The notes under the pieces were generated by a model. The model worked only from the letters and a program-made list of their open reading frames with translations, ran no database searches and was not told where the DNA came from. Shown in pieces: positions 1-10,430 of a stretch of 64,000 nucleotides of DNA. A program made the translations under genes and the position numbers. Origin of the DNA: Ptychodera flava (Eukaryota > Hemichordata > Enteropneusta > Ptychoderidae). The number at the start of each line of letters is the position of its first letter. Position 1 is the stretch's first letter. Location of the stretch: contig NC_091930.1 in NCBI RefSeq assembly GCF_041260155.1, forward strand, positions 15,566,156 through 15,630,155, given 5' to 3'.

Positions 1-626
1 TAAAAAGTTCTTCCCGTGCGACTATATTTGAGTCCCTGTCCCTTTTTATGTTCATTGCGGATTTGTCGCGCATGATGTCGAATTCTTCGTATATTTTATG
101 AATGAAGGCTGTTCAGTTTTAAGAAGTGGCATTTTCATAAAAGTATCATCAGGTGATTTTAATGTGACAAACTGGCTCAGATTTACATAGTATATACCAA
201 TCACACAATTAGCCAAAACGACAAAGTCATTTAATTCTCTCTTGTGGCTCAGCGGGAGCAAAGTCAATTAAATCATATACCCTTTATAATTCATCTCCTG
301 GCGATATCCTAGATGCGATTAGCTTTTGTAATGATATACCAATATGTTTATCCCATCACACACACTATCCGATCTTTACCAATCACTTATACCAGACTGG
401 TTGATTCAGTTACTCAAAAATCATTTCTCGTGCTAAGCTGTTCAGCCATCCACGCACATCAAGTATCGGCAGGCAGGGTCCCGTACTTCGTGACATACTG
501 CTACGATAATCAAAAGTAATTTGGACATTTCAATAAATCATTTGACAAAAAAGTCGCAGCAAATTAATCATAATGGTCTTTCCTGTTATCGGGGATGTTG
601 TGGCTTTAATTAAATAGATCTTAAGC

Positions 627-1062
627 TGGGCATTCAATATGTTGTGCTTGGTATTCAATATATTGTGCTTGGCATATAATATATATATTGTGCTGGGAAT
701 TCTATATATTGTGCTGGGCATTGAGTATGTTGTCCTTGGCATTGAATATGTTGTCCTGGGCATTCGATATGTTGTGCTGGGCAATCAATATATTTTGCTG
801 GGCATTCAACATATTACGCTGGGCAAACAATATGTTGTCCTACGCATTGAATATGTTGCCCTGCGGACAATATGTTGTCCTTAGGATTCAATATATTGTC
901 CTTGGCGTTCAATATGCTGTCCTACGCATTACCATATTGTCTTAAGCATTCAATATGTTGTCCTGGGCATTCGAATTATTCTAGGCATTTATATGTTGCG
1001 CTGGGCATTCGAGATGTTGTCTTAGGCATTTCATATGTTATTGTAGGCATATTTGTATTCGC
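627..1062 (+). repeat. 21-bp minisatellite array, left arm of copy A
   Basis: About twenty imperfect units of roughly 21 bp run in tandem, with consensus GGGCATTCAATATGTTGTCCT or GTGCT in the last positions. Because the unit is a multiple of three it gives open frames in several phases, which look like cysteine-rich or aliphatic repeat proteins but are not genes. The inverted counterpart lies at 2160-2500. Confidence 0.9.
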
Positions 1063-2159
1063 CCTGTGAAAGAATATACTTTTTTTTTATTTGATTAAGT
1101 GTAATTCGCGACTTTGGCGGAATTCTCCGAAGAAAACTAACTTAAACAATGAGGTACATACTCAAATTAGGGGTAGAATGTCCTCCTAGCCTTAATAGCC
1201 TGCAGATTTGACGTTTAAGTAGAGCTGGGTATTGATAAGGTTGATATATATATATTACTTACTCTGCTCCTAAATGTAAACCAATTGTTCCGAATATTGC
1301 TTTACTAGCGGCAGATTCTCAAAGACAAAAGTTATAAACAGTATAAAAACTCTTTCACATTTAACAGCCAGTTCCCTATTTAATTACCAACAGGCTTGTC
1401 TCATCAGTAATAACTGATTACTACAATTAATGAAATTGAAGAACGCATTGGACATATACAAATCCCCAGACTAATTTAGCCTTCACATGACCTTATTTTG
1501 ACTCATTCGGTGTGCCAAAGCTCCTATGTAACTGTGCGATGGCTAATGGGCCATGTTGATTCAACATTACCTATGCACAGTCAGTCGCCTGTGATTGGTG
1601 ACACGATAAAGCCCTCCTGAACTTGCGCCAATCAAGTAATATTTTGTTGTTGATTTTTCACCATACTTTGACTTTAGTAGTTCTTGTTTTCACATTTTAT
1701 ACCCAGCGTGCCGTGATGTGCGGCAGTGTGTAAAAAGGGAGCAGTGAGGTCAAACTGGACAAGCTAGTGGAAATTGTAGTGTGTTGCGTCATTTTTCCAG
1801 GGGACGATGCATGAGAGCGGAAATCAGTTTGGTATTTTATTGCTTAAAAACCGCTTAATTTCTAAAGGGCGGAGGTACGTTTGCGTTATTAGTTTTCAAA
1901 AGTAGATAGACCTCCTCCTTTCAGGACCAAAACTTGTGACCCCCTCACGATTTTTGACAGGCGAAAAAATACAATGACATTGCCCCCCCCCCCCCAAAGT
2001 TAAACAAGCATGAATAGAACACCTAGAACAGCTTAAAATATCCTATGCCCATACTATTACATAATGGGTATACAAGTATACAAATCCCTATCCCAAGTAT
2101 ACAGGTCACATATCTCAAAGCACTGAATAGGTATACAAGTAATCACCATTATATAACCA
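1063..2159. other. Non-coding core between inverted arms (copy A), with unfilled Maverick target
   Basis: About 1.1 kb without a recognisable gene, equivalent to 7345-8171 joined to 24503-24727 in copy B. Near 1861-1925 the sequence runs without interruption through the place where copy B carries the Maverick. The six bases aligned with the target duplication (1874-1879, GGTACG) are present once. A C-tract lies near 1983-1994. Confidence 0.75.
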
Positions 2160-2500
2160 AATATCAAAAGTCTAGGACAACGCATTAAATGCCCAGGACA
2201 AAATATTGAATTCCCACGACAACATATCAAATGCACAGCACAATATATTGAATGCCCAGCACAATATATGGAATGCCAAGTACAACATATTGGATGCCCA
2301 ACACAACATATTGAATGCCAAGCACAACATACATAATGCCCAGCACAATATATTAAATGCCCTACACAACATATTAAATGCCAAAGACAACAGATTGAAT
2401 GCCCAACACAACATATCGAATGCCAAGCACAACGTAATGAATGCACAAGACAACATATTGATTGCCCAGCACATAAATTTAATGCCCCGGACAACATGAC
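2160..2500 (-). repeat. 21-bp minisatellite array, right arm of copy A
   Basis: This is the same 21-bp unit as 627-1062 in reverse complement (AATGCCCAGCACAACATATTG). The two arrays flank a 1.1-kb core and would pair as a long imperfect hairpin. The open frames here on both strands come from the repeat. Confidence 0.9.
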
Positions 2501-2640
2501 ATTAGACCACTTTAGTTAATCATTGCTTTCCATAATTTCCACCCTATGCAATCACTATTGCAGTCCCCGTGCTGTCTCCGTCATCGGGCTCCTTCTTGTC
2601 ACCGTTTATGTTTCGTGGTCCTATACTTAACAGTGTCATA

Positions 2641-3631
2641 GAAGTCCTGCTACTTAGGATGTGAACCCTATTATCTGGAAATCTCATCGCTAATACATGG
2701 TTCCAGATGTATAACCTCCACATCATAATTAAACCCCCTCCCCGTCAACCGCTGCCATGAATGGCTCCTTTGAGCAGCTATTTCTGTTCACTTTCTCGTC
2801 TGTGACACAAAGAAGTACCCGAATATTATGATAAGACAAAAGAAGACAAAAGAGCTGATGGTTACTAATTAATTAGGCTATTGTCCAACCTGGATGCAGA
2901 ATTTGCGACGAGATATGCAAATATGACAAAAGCTGACCAATAGCATGCTTGGAAACACGACGAGCCCGTTCTTTTTTTTCACTTTCGTCTAGTGAAAGAT
3001 CGCCGATATGACTGAGAACAGGGCACGGGTAACTATTGAGTTATCCATGTGAAGCGGAAACAGACTTAACGGACCTGAGCCGAATATTTTTTCCATATCA
3101 ATTTCAATTGTTTGAGAGTATTGTGCTGCATTTGAGCTGATTACACTAGTACAATACTACGAATAACACGATTGGAACTAATTTGGAATAATTTCTTGGT
3201 ATTTTTCAAAATTCTCAATTATGTTAGGTGCAATGAGGTCAATGTTGCAATATTACAAATTAATCATAAAATACTAATGTGTAAATGTGTAAGAAAAGTA
3301 GATGAGGTGCCATTTGCATATCACATAGACTACTACCCAATCCAATTATCCAAATTTAGTTCCAACCCTGTTCAATGATAATCAGAAAATCTGTTGTAAA
3401 TAATAAACAAATACTTATTTAGTTTGGTTGCATTCTATAAACCGCTGTGACGCTGCGCAGACTGTGTTACAGGCAGACGGTAACACAAAATCGAACATGA
3501 CATGTTACACCTTGAAATTTGACTGCACTAGTCTACTGCCAGTCTTGTCCAGTGTGGGAAAATTCGCGAACGGATGACATAATGAGTAGCTTAAGGGATG
3601 TGAACGTGTACGCCAACTCCAACGTTGACTC
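2641..3631. other. No recognisable feature
   Basis: AT-rich sequence after the end of copy A. I see only short open frames with no family resemblance and no obvious repeat. Confidence 0.5.
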
Positions 3632-4100
3632 GGGAACATTTTTATAACAACAGTGTCACAATTGTTCACATAACTATAAATGACATATAATTTGCATAAC
3701 CTTTCAAAAATTGGTTTTCCCTATGTTTTGTCTCAATACTTCAAAATATCTTACTCAGACTTGATGGAATGCAAGCTGTCACAACGCTCTCCCAAAGTGT
3801 GTCTCAGATTTTTTACATATTGCTTAATTGTTTTGAAGCACAATTTTAAAGGAATCAACTAGGGTTATATTAACCGATCTGGAAGTTTTTCTGGCATAAA
3901 AATTGTTTAAGAAGGTTTAAAGAAATTCTGAGACACTTTGAAAGATCCTTAGAACAGCTTACACTCACACAAATTTCAGTCACATATCTCAAAGCACTGA
4001 AACAAAACATAAGGAAAACCGATTTTTGAAAGGTTGTGCAAATTGCCTGTCACGTGATAGTTATGTAAACAACGGTGACACTGTGGTGACAAAATGTTCC
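3632..4100. repeat. Long imperfect palindrome (MITE-like)
   Basis: The two halves are reverse complements over about 200 bp each. GGAACATTTT near 3632 pairs with AAATGTTCC near 4100, and CCTTTCAAAAATTGGTTTTC near 3700 pairs with GAAAACCGATTTTTGAAAGG near 4014. The axis is near 3870. It has no coding capacity. This is probably a foldback-type non-autonomous element. I could not define a target duplication. Confidence 0.75.
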
Positions 4101-5557
4101 TTACATCTAGGCTTTCCAAAAATATATAATTTATGGGAGTTCTGAGCTTACTAACCACTAGAGAATTGTTAACTTAAAAAAAGGTAAATTTCTTGTCTCG
4201 AAACCTTAATAAGGAATATTTACTAAAATTGATGTAATTGTTGTGTAAATGCGTGCTACCTTTGTCGTTGTGCTACTCGGCGGACATGTTTAGTTTTGTC
4301 ACTGTCCCACTACAAAACTGAATTCATGCAGCGGACCTAGCACGGCCCCCTTTCCAGAGAACGTAGTTATACATAGAAATATAATTTCGTTAAAACTTGA
4401 CGATCTTGACGAGATTATTTCATTGGGCTAACATATAGGTGTTTGGAATTGCGACTTTGTGTGTCGCAGGAACGTAAAACGCTTTTTGGTGTTGGAAAAT
4501 GACAGGTGCTGTTACAATGATAATAAAATGATACATCAGGCGATACGAGTACTTATCCCAATCTTTTGAAATGCTTTGTTTATATTTTAGCTGAGCGCAA
4601 ACAATTTAATCACTTAAGCCCTATCATTTTTTCAAAATGTATCTTAAATCAACAATTAAAAAAAACCAAACATTTCTTTCTAGCAGCCAGCATTGCAAAT
4701 TTTGCTCCACACACAAACTGACCTGGTTGGTATTTTAACACATCCACTGTTTCTACTGTTCTCAATGTTTATCTACAATCGCACATGTTAGATCAGTCAA
4801 AAGTTTATGACACCTTTTCCCGACACGTGTACCTGGCTGGACAACGTGGCTGTTCCAACCACGTGTATAGTGCCCGGGCCTATGGACTGGTCAGGTGTTT
4901 TCTCATGTGCCAATGACCATTTCCCAATAATATTTCTCATATCGACACTTTTCTTCCCCGTATCCGTAAGTTGCCAGCCATATTGCATTTGCTACGACAC
5001 ACCATTAACGGGGTATTATCATATCCCCACATCGCTCCATCTTGTTGGCGTTTACCGTAAAATATCAACCGTTATATTTGCTGTAAAAGCCAAGATATGC
5101 ACGATAAATGTCATTAGCTTTGGAGTGTTCCCGAAATACATTCGTACTTTTATGGTAAACAAAGTAAACAAACAAGATGTCTGCCGTTGTCCCCTATGAT
5201 GCGATGTTGCCGAAACAGAATATGGACGTCTTGAAGAACAAGTATATTTCGGGTATCTTAATACAGAAATAACATATTGAATCTTGTAATGTTATCCCTA
5301 GGTTATTCCGTTAGAGTTCTTGTAATATTTTAGGTAAGTTCTAATTTGCACTCGCAACGGTCAACGTCCAAACAGGTAGTGAGCGCATGGCATGACGGGA
5401 AATCGCGCGTGCGACACCCGTTGTAATGGCAACTGCTAGTGTTAACAAACAAAATGGTTGACTTTTTCCGCTTCGTACGACTATTGCGGGCGATCGAAAT
5501 CAGCAGAGATTTCAAGCAAAGGAAAGTTCTAGTCATGGTTGTTATAATATTGCACCT
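4101..5557. other. No recognisable gene
   Basis: Open frames of 60-130 codons occur on both strands around 4800-5200 and 5330-5536. None shows a domain, a start context or codon bias that I can support, and overlapping frames on opposite strands are equally open. The stretch ends where copy B begins. Confidence 0.5.
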
Positions 5558-6080
5558 TAAAATGTTCTTCCTGTGCGACTATATTTGAATCCCTGTACCT
5601 TTCCATATTTATTGCGGTTGTCGCGCATGATGTCGAATTCTTCGTATATGAATGAAGGCTGTTCAGTTTTAAGAAGTGGCATTTTTATAGAAGTATCATC
5701 AGGTAATTGTAATGTGACAAACTGGCTCAGATTTAAACAGTATATACCAATCACACATTTAGCCAAAACGACACAGTCATGTAATTCTCTCTTGTGGCTC
5801 AGCGGGAGCAAATTCAATTAAATCATACACTCTTTATAATTCACCTCCTGGGTATATCCTAGAATTATTTGGTGGCTCTCTTTCCACACCTTTAGAATGT
5901 AACAATGATTGCTTTTTATCGTGACAGCCGAAGAGTGGGATTAGTAATTAACAATACTACGGATAAGAGATAAATATGGTTGGCGCTTCATTTAGTGGAA
6001 CAGATGTGTCCACATGTACTTTGAATAAGTCCCAGCATGCGATTAGATTTGTAACTGATATACAAATATGTTTATCCCAT

Positions 6081-6093
6081 CACACACACACAC

Positions 6094-6175
<82 letters not shown>

Positions 6176-6232
6176 CACACCACCACCACACACACATACA
6201 CACACACACACACACACACTCTCTCTCTCTAT
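6081..6232. repeat. (CA)n microsatellite with a short (CT)n tail
   Basis: About 140 bp of CA dinucleotides with a few CCA interruptions, followed by CTCTCTCTCT. It generates long Thr-His and Cys-Val open frames on both strands that are not genes. Copy A has only a few CA units at the matching place (near 355-364). Confidence 0.97.
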
Positions 6233-6702
6233 AAAAACATTTCATGTGTAACATAATTTTGTTTTTCATTGTCTTTTATGCCAAGGGATTAACATATTGT
6301 AGCTGATAACTTGATTTCATACACCTATATCCGATCTTTACAAATCACTTCAACCAGACCGGTTGATTTAGTCACTCAAAAACCATTGTCTCGTGCCAAG
6401 CTGTTCAGCCACCCAACCACGTCATGTATCGGCAGGCAGGGTCCCGTACTTTGCGACATACTTCCATGATAATCAAAAGTAATTTCGACATTTCAATAAA
6501 ATGTTTGAGAAAAATGTTGCAGCAAATTAATTGAAATGGTCTTCCCTGTTCTAGAGGATGTCGTGGCTTTTATTAAATAGATCTTAAGCAGTATATCCGG
6601 TAAGCCCGAAAGGATCGTTCGATAGCTCGCGAGAGAGCTCATTGCTAGCCTTGACCATTTCCTGTGGAAAGCCCTGACTGACTTAAGTGGTCTAATATCA
6701 TG

Positions 6703-7344
6703 TTGTCCTAGGCATTAAGCTTATTGTCCTGGGCATTTAATATGTTGTGCTAGAAATTCAGTATGTTGTCCGGGGCATTCTATATGTTTTGCTGGGCAAT
6801 CAATATATTGTGCTTGGCATTCAATATGTTGTCCTGGGCATTCATTACGTTGTGCTGGGCATTTAACATATTGTACTGGGCATTGAATATGTTGTGCGGG
6901 GCATTCAATATATTTTGCTTGGCATTGAATATGTTGTGCTGGGCAATCAATATTTTGTGCTTGGCATTCAATTATTGTGCTGGGCATTCAATATGTTGTC
7001 CTTGGTATTCAATAAATTGTGTTGGGCATTCAATATGTTGTGGTGGGCATTCAATATATTTTGCTAGGCATTCATATATTATGCTGGGAATTCACAATAT
7101 TGTGCTGGGCATTTTATATATTGTCCAGGGCATTCAATATTTTGTCCTGTGGATTCAAATGTTGTCATGGAGACTCGATATATTGTCATTGGCGTTCAAT
7201 CTGTTGTCCTGGGCATTTACCATATCGTGATATGCATTCAATATGTTGTCCTGTGCATGCAATAAATTAACCTAGGCATTTTATATGGTGCGCTAGGCAT
7301 TTAATATGTTGCGCTAGGCATTTGATATGTTGTTCTAGTCATAA
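6703..7344 (+). repeat. 21-bp minisatellite array, left arm of copy B
   Basis: About thirty imperfect copies of the same 21-bp unit as in copy A, here longer. Open frames through the array on both strands are repeat artefacts. Confidence 0.9.
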
Positions 7345-8165
7345 TTCTTTTCGCCCAGTGAAAGGCCATAACTGTTTATTTGATTAAGGTTGATTCGCGA
7401 CTTTGGCTGAATTCTCCGAAGGAAATAACTTTAACAGTGGGGCACTGACTCACATTAGGGTAGAATGTACTCTTAGCCTTAATAGCCTGCAGATTTGACG
7501 TTTAAGTAGAGCTGGGTATTGATAATGTTGTAGTATATATTACCTACTCTGTTCCTAAATGTAAACCACTTGTTCCAAATATTGCTTCACTAGCGGCAGG
7601 TTCTCAAAGACAAAAATAATAAACAGTACACAAACTCTTTTCACACTTAACAACCAGTTTCCTATTTAATTACCTACAGGCTTGTCTCATCAGTAACAGC
7701 TGATTACTACAATTAATGAAATCTTAGAACGCATTGGAAATTACAAATTCCCAGACTAATACAGCCTTTATATGTCTTTATTTGACTCATTCTGTGTGCC
7801 AAAGCTCCTATGTCACTGTGCTATGGCTAATGGGCAACGTTCATTCAACATTTACCCGATGCACAGTCAGTCGCCTGTGATTGGTGACACGATAAAGCCC
7901 TCCTAGGCCTGAACTTGCGGCAATAAACTAATATTTTCTTGTTGTTGTTTCCACCATACTTTGACTTTAGTAGTTCTTGTTTTCACATTTTATACCCAGC
8001 GTGCCGTGTTGTGCGGTCGTGTGTTAAAAAGCAGAGCAGTGTAGTCAAACTGCACAGGCAAGTGGAAATTGGAGTGTGTTGCGTCATTTTCCAGGAGGCG
8101 CTGCGTCAGAGCGGAAATCAGTTTGGTATTTTATTGCTCAGGAACCGCTCAGTTCTAAAGGGAAG

Positions 8166-8171
8166 GGCAAG
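8166..8171. repeat. Target site duplication GGCAAG (left)
   Basis: GGCAAG immediately precedes the left inverted repeat and is repeated exactly after the right one (24503-24508). A 6-bp duplication is the usual length for Maverick/Polinton integration. Confidence 0.92.
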
Positions 8172-8251
8172 AGTAGTACATGAGACGGTATAGACCACTT
8201 TGGAAGTTAGGGGGTCTTTTTTACTTTTTTCACATGCTAGGGGGCCTCATT
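8172..8251 (+). repeat. Maverick terminal inverted repeat (left)
   Basis: About 80 bp ending in GGGGGCCTCATT. It matches the reverse complement of 24404-24502 except for an extra stretch of about 19 bp in the right copy. Identity is perfect for about the first 50 bases. Confidence 0.93.
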
Positions 8252-8353
8252 AACTAGCTTCTCCCATTGGTTCATTTAAATGCCGCAAGGGATATTGGGA
8301 TAGCAATGTGCTTTCCTGATTGGTTAGTTGCTTAATATATGCAAAAATGAGGG

Positions 8354-8361
8354 TATATAAG
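8354..8361 (+). promoter_or_regulatory. TATA box for the WW-PC4 gene
   Basis: TATATAAG lies about 80 bp before the ATG at 8443, which leaves room for a short 5' UTR. The start codon sits in a good Kozak context (ACCATGG). Assigned from sequence and spacing only. Confidence 0.6.
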
Positions 8362-8442
8362 TTCTGAGAGGGCCATCTAAGGGCCAGTCTTGCTCTAGAA
8401 GTCCCACCCTCCACAACAACAACAACTCAACTCTTCATAACC

Positions 8443-8970
8443 ATGGCAACTCCAATACTGTCACCAAGACTACTGGAAGAGGGATGGCGCAAGTGTTATT
8501 CAGTGAAGGCAGAACTGCCGTACTACTTCAACGTTAAGACTAACACCAGTGTCTGGACAATGCCCACTGTCTCTGACCAAGATGAGAGGTATGCTGATGT
8601 TCCAGGGAGGAAGAGCCCTGACTTGCCAGAGCCTTCTCAGGAAGTGCCCCTGCCTCATAAGACTCCGTCCAGTCAGCCATCAGCAGCTGCTTTGGTCCCT
8701 CCACCTTCCAAGCCTGGCACCACCAGTCAAGCAGGTGAGAGACAATTCAGATTTCTTCTACGTGACACAGAGACGTCAGCTCGGATTGTGAGTGTGCAGA
8801 TGTTCAAGGGAAATGTGTACGTGGGGATACGTGAATTCTTCAAGAAACCTGACACTGGAGAACTGATACCGACAAAGAAGGGCATCAATTTGAATTTGGA
8901 TCAGTGGAGTCGATTGAAAAGTATTGCGCAGAGTATCGATGAGGCTGCCAAGACACTGACGTGCAATTGA
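8443..8970 (+). CDS. WW domain plus PC4-like DNA-binding domain fusion protein
   Basis: An intact 175-residue ORF. Residues 10-41 form a WW domain: Gly-Trp at 14-15, a Tyr-Tyr-Phe-Asn core at 27-30, second Trp at 38 and Pro at 41. A proline-rich linker (about 53-96) follows. Residues about 102-168 resemble the C-terminal domain of the transcriptional coactivator PC4/Sub1: the strand VQMFKGNVYVGIREFF, then a charged loop, KKGINLNLDQW and a final helix. PC4 domains bind single-stranded DNA as dimers. In a DNA element it could coat single strands during protein-primed replication or act on transcription, and the WW domain could recruit a proline-rich partner; both roles are inferred. It has its own TATA box and is transcribed opposite to most of the element. 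It is not part of the standard Polinton core set as I know it. Domain calls rest on motif reading only. Confidence 0.8.
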   Translation: MATPILSPRLLEEGWRKCYSVKAELPYYFNVKTNTSVWTMPTVSDQDERYADVPGRKSPDLPEPSQEVPLPHKTPSSQPSAAALVPPPSKPGTTSQAGERQFRFLLRDTETSARIVSVQMFKGNVYVGIREFFKKPDTGELIPTKKGINLNLDQWSRLKSIAQSIDEAAKTLTCN

Positions 8971-8979
8971 CCTGGTACT

Positions 8980-9451
8980 CACAGACCCGTCTTTCATCCC
9001 TTTTTTCAGAGCCTTCCTTCAGCGATATGCCAAAGACTTGGACAGGAAAGTAGCAAGAAGAGTGGCAAAATATGTCTACGCCAAATTTATCCTGGACCAA
9101 GTCAATGCTATCATCAACTAAAAATGTGAGGGGTGCCGAGAAGACTACCCATCTCAAAGAGACCATGAGTGCCTGTACTATGGCGATACCCCAGCAGGTC
9201 AACGAGAAGTCATCAGCAAATACTTTACGGATGCTGCCAAACGAATCAACATGCTGGCTGTGCAGAAGTCTATTCTTGCCATGGCTGAACTGTGTTACAT
9301 CACCCTGGATCATAATACCCCCCTTGGATTACTTGATCTTGATGACCTGTTGGAGTTGTTGTACTACCGCTGGAGTGAAGACCCTGAAGATGTTTTGAAG
9401 CTCTATCGGACAGTCTGTCCATGTATGGAATGGTCTTGTGCAACGACATGA
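8980..9451 (+). pseudogene. Zinc-motif ORF downstream of WW-PC4, with an in-frame TAA
   Basis: One frame stays coding-like from about 8980 to 9451 except for a TAA at 9118-9120. The part before it is helical and basic (DLDRKVARRVAKY). The part after begins with a C-x2-C-x9-H-x-C motif (CEGCREDYPSQRDHEC) followed by amphipathic, Leu-rich sequence. There is no ATG at the start of this frame. It could be reached through a 3' splice site (pyrimidine tract and CAG ending about 9008), or it could be the continuation of the WW-PC4 gene after a one-base shift. The function is unknown; the motif suggests a small zinc-binding protein. A polyadenylation signal lies at 9574. Confidence 0.5.
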
Positions 9452-9573
9452 TCACCGCAGTTTGTTCCACAATTAGTTCTGCAAGCAGTTAATCATTTCA
9501 ATTTCCTTCAATTTATAAATGTGTTTTTTCTTCGGACATTACAAGTTTGCCAAGGACACTGAAAGACACTTGC

Positions 9574-9579
9574 AATAAA
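9574..9579 (+). terminator. Polyadenylation signal AATAAA (plus-strand genes)
   Basis: AATAAA lies about 120 bp after the last plus-strand stop codon (9451). A second AATAAA lies at 9632-9637. The two transcription units of the Maverick converge between here and 9845. Confidence 0.6.
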
Positions 9580-9839
9580 AAGTGTTGTGTTTCATGCTTT
9601 TTGCCTTGTTAAATTTTGTTAACTTTGAGAAAATAAATTTACTGTTATTGTTTAAAATGAAAAACCAATATCTTGTCCGTCTATACTCTTTGTGAGCTAG
9701 CGAAGTATGATTGTGTTATGAATGAGTATGATTGATTGCCCCTCCCCTTCCCCCTCCCCCTTTATACCCATCATCCTTGAGAGAGAAAAAAAAACACAGA
9801 CGCACATGCTTTGTATTTTCAATTGAACAAGTTTGAAAA

Positions 9840-9845
9840 TTTATT
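9840..9845 (-). terminator. Polyadenylation signal AATAAA (minus-strand genes)
   Basis: TTTATT on the plus strand reads AATAAA on the minus strand, about 55 bp beyond the stop codon of the protease gene. It is the expected 3' end for the leftward virion-gene cluster. Confidence 0.6.
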
Positions 9846-9901
9846 GAACACCAACTGGAAAGTCAACACAAGAACTAGTAACAATGTAATGAATATGACT
9901 T

Positions 9902-10404
9902 CTAAGTCAAACGAGTCTGTAAAAAGTTAACATCATAAATGTCAAAATCAACACCAGTCAATTTTTCAATGAAATCATTCACGAGAAAGTCATTAAAAGT
10001 CAAGTCCTCCGTAAACTGCTTCACAATGTTCGACATGGACCATCCCCGGCAACGATGTAGCAGATAGTAAAGGACGTATTGTCCACACACTGAAGAAAGA
10101 GGCCCTGGAGCCTTTGTCTGTTATAGATCCAGTCGAGAGAGTTCCTGTTGAGGAATGCCTTGAAAGGTGTCCTGTTGGGTGGACGTCCGTACGAATCGAA
10201 ATATTCACCACGGTTGCTATCGGCAAAGTAGAAAGCTACCCAGTGTTTCCCTGGTTTGGTACTTGGGTCCACATTGGCCACAAAGGCAGCAGGATAGGAC
10301 TTTAGTCTGGTCTTAGGCAATCGGTCTGATGGTTCCACCCCGCCAAAAGATGATGCAGTGTATCGATCTGTACTCAAGATCTCTTTCAACTTTAACGTGT
10401 CCAT
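9902..10404 (-). pseudogene. PRO: Adenain-like cysteine protease (maturation protease), frameshifted
   Basis: The N-terminal part (from ATG at 10404) has the fold features of the adenovirus/Ulp1 cysteine protease group: GKHWVAFYF with the catalytic His, then YFDSYGRPP with the acidic residue. The nucleophile motif (SSVCGQY) and the C-terminal helices to 9902 lie in another frame. The change of frame is near 10105, in the run GGGCC, consistent with one missing base. The full product would be about 165 residues, within the usual range. In related elements this enzyme is thought to process capsid precursors. It starts about 26 bp after the capsid gene stop. Confidence 0.87.
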
Positions 10405-10430
10405 CTTTCACTGGAGTCGAGGAATCAACT

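Larger units (their letters stand above)
1..2640. repeat. Segmental repeat, copy A
   Basis: This segment matches 5558-8171 plus 24503-25230 along its length with moderate divergence. Shared landmarks include TGTCGCGCATGATGTCGAAT near 65 and 5617, AATAGCCTGCAGATTTGACG near 1195 and 7482, and CCGTCATCGGGCT near 2578 and 25168. Copy A lacks the long CA tract of copy B and has no Maverick. No protein gene is recognisable in it. The left end may extend beyond the window. Confidence 0.85.
5558..8171. repeat. Segmental repeat, copy B, left part
   Basis: Homologous to 1-1873. It includes the left flank, a CA microsatellite absent from copy A, the plus-orientation 21-bp array and most of the non-coding core. 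It ends at the target duplication of the Maverick and resumes at 24503. It contains no recognisable gene. Confidence 0.85.

Noticed and set aside
627..1069. Open frames of 65-155 codons in the minisatellites (also 2057-2499, 6721-7270, 24719-25234), resembling Cys-rich or Leu-rich repeat proteins
   Set aside because: The 21-bp unit keeps all frames open on both strands. No start context, conservation or unique sequence supports a gene.
4797..5199. 130-codon plus-strand frame and 63-codon minus-strand frame
   Set aside because: Overlapping frames on both strands without recognisable domains; no reason to prefer either.
5976..6269. His/Thr-rich and Cys/Val-rich frames
   Set aside because: Translation of a CA dinucleotide repeat.
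9072..9398. 108-codon plus-strand frame
   Set aside because: Shadow of the zinc-motif frame, which has better amino-acid composition and a metal-binding pattern.
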